A stretch of DNA of 13,673 bases from a bacterium (GTDB taxonomy: Bacteria > Patescibacteriota > Minisyncoccia > Minisyncoccales > PEYH01): NCBI GenBank assembly GCA_021158195.1, contig JAGGVA010000046.1, forward strand, positions 1 to 13,673, in the 5' to 3' direction. Position numbers and translations under genes: made by a program. The notes under the pieces were generated by a model. The model was given only the letters and a program-made list of their open reading frames with translations, was not told where the DNA came from and searched no databases. This document shows, piece after piece, positions 13,391 through 13,673 of this stretch (positions are counted from its first letter, which is position 1; each line of letters opens with the position of its first letter).

Positions 13391-13479
13391 ATATAACGCA
13401 TCGCAAATATGCGAAGTTCGGCTTTGCCGAAATTTGGATGAAGTTCCGAAGGAACTGAACCGCATATTTGCTGTTAGTT
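13391..13479 (-). repeat. attC-like site H (upstream of NUDIX remnant)
   Basis: Left ATATAAC, an asymmetric insert, GCAAATATGCG (13403-13413) pairing perfectly with CGCATATTTGC (13461-13471), right end GTTAGTT. Inside are two perfect hairpins: TTCGGC-TTT-GCCGAA and AGTTCC-GAA-GGAACT (13442-13456). The right end is followed by a small CCCT-GTA-AGGG hairpin (13481-13491). Length 89. Confidence 0.78.
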
Positions 13480-13537
13480 GCCCTGTAAGGGTCGGAGTAA
13501 GTGAAACGAGCGGAGAAGCTTACCTCGAAGCGTGCTA

Positions 13538-13673
13538 CTATCGCACTTCTCTTTTTGAAAACCACTCACCAAATTCAGTTAGATAGGATTTTTCATAAAG
13601 TTTTACTCTCCATCTTTCGTATTCCTCTTTTTTCAATTCTGCAAGTGTTTTGTCTAATCCTTTGGGAATGAAA
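13538..13673 (-). CDS. unidentified protein, C-terminal part (cut by window edge)
   Basis: An open frame enters from the right edge and ends with TAG at 13538. The visible 44 or so residues start FIPKGLDKTLAELKKEEYER and end FGEWFSKREVR: charged, likely helical, without a motif I recognise. It is placed where the gene of the next cassette would be, about 60 bases before site H. No function is assigned. Confidence 0.6.
   Translation of the reverse strand, partial: FIPKGLDKTLAELKKEEYERWRVKLYEKSYLTEFGEWFSKREVR

Larger units (their letters stand above)
3861..13673 (-). mobile_element. integron-like gene cassette array (no integrase in window)
   Basis: All genes here are on the minus strand and each gene, or one two-gene pair, is bounded by a related attC-like inverted repeat (eight copies). 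In minus-strand order each unit is: short 5' region, ORF, about 60-130 bases of 3' sequence, attC-like site. This is the cassette orientation known for integrons. The functions are unrelated to each other, another cassette-array trait. No tyrosine recombinase is present, so within the window it is a CALIN. The left boundary lies between the TFB terminator and the DUF523 gene, which has no recognisable attC downstream; the right end continues past the window. Confidence 0.75.

Noticed and set aside
4433..13479. CRISPR array
   Set aside because: The repeats are long, divergent, internally structured and spaced by whole genes.

Overview
Organism. The left end (about 1-3860) looks like the chromosome of an AT-rich bacterium. 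It has two bacterial-style tRNA genes, ribosomal protein bL19 (a strictly bacterial protein), sigma70-type -35/-10 promoters and an intrinsic terminator. The basic C-terminal tail on bL19, a tRNA without encoded CCA and the general compositional style suggest a Patescibacteria/CPR-like (Parcubacteria-like) genome. That assignment is inference.

Layout. On the minus strand lie tRNA-Leu(GAG) and a tRNA-Val(GAC)-rplS unit; on the plus strand lies a three-gene unit, thioredoxin / CooC-like ATPase / radical-SAM activase, behind a good sigma70 promoter. Next comes a monocistronic gene for a full-length archaeal-type transcription factor B (TFB/TFIIB). It is packaged in bacterial signals: TTGACA-17-TATCAT, AGGAGGT, and a GC hairpin with T8. 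TFB is a core factor of archaeal and eukaryotic transcription and is not expected in a bacterium.

From about 3861 to the window end every gene is on the minus strand. Genes (or a two-gene pair) are separated by eight related 83-101 nt imperfect inverted repeats with the architecture of integron attC sites: AAC/GTT ends, an outer stem with a one-sided bulge, and two inner hairpins. Reading the minus strand from right to left the cassettes are: an unknown gene cut by the window edge; a broken NUDIX gene; a membrane-anchored beta-propeller protein plus an MBL-fold hydrolase; a GH43-like exported propeller; an M20 peptidase; an ASCH protein; an HD-domain protein; an MFS transporter; and a DUF523 protein. 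No integrase is in the window, so it is a CALIN-type array here; an integrase, if present, would be expected beyond the right edge.

Striking feature. Seven of the eight cassette lead genes have no Shine-Dalgarno but carry a TTTA(T/A)AA-like box centred about 22-30 nt upstream of the start codon, with A-rich sequence before it. This is the layout of archaeal BRE/TATA promoters of leaderless genes. The internal gene of the two-gene cassette instead has a clear SD. So the window juxtaposes an archaeal-type TFB gene expressed by bacterial signals with a cassette array whose genes look archaeally promoted. Whether TFB acts on these cassettes, or both are traces of traffic with archaea, cannot be decided from sequence alone.
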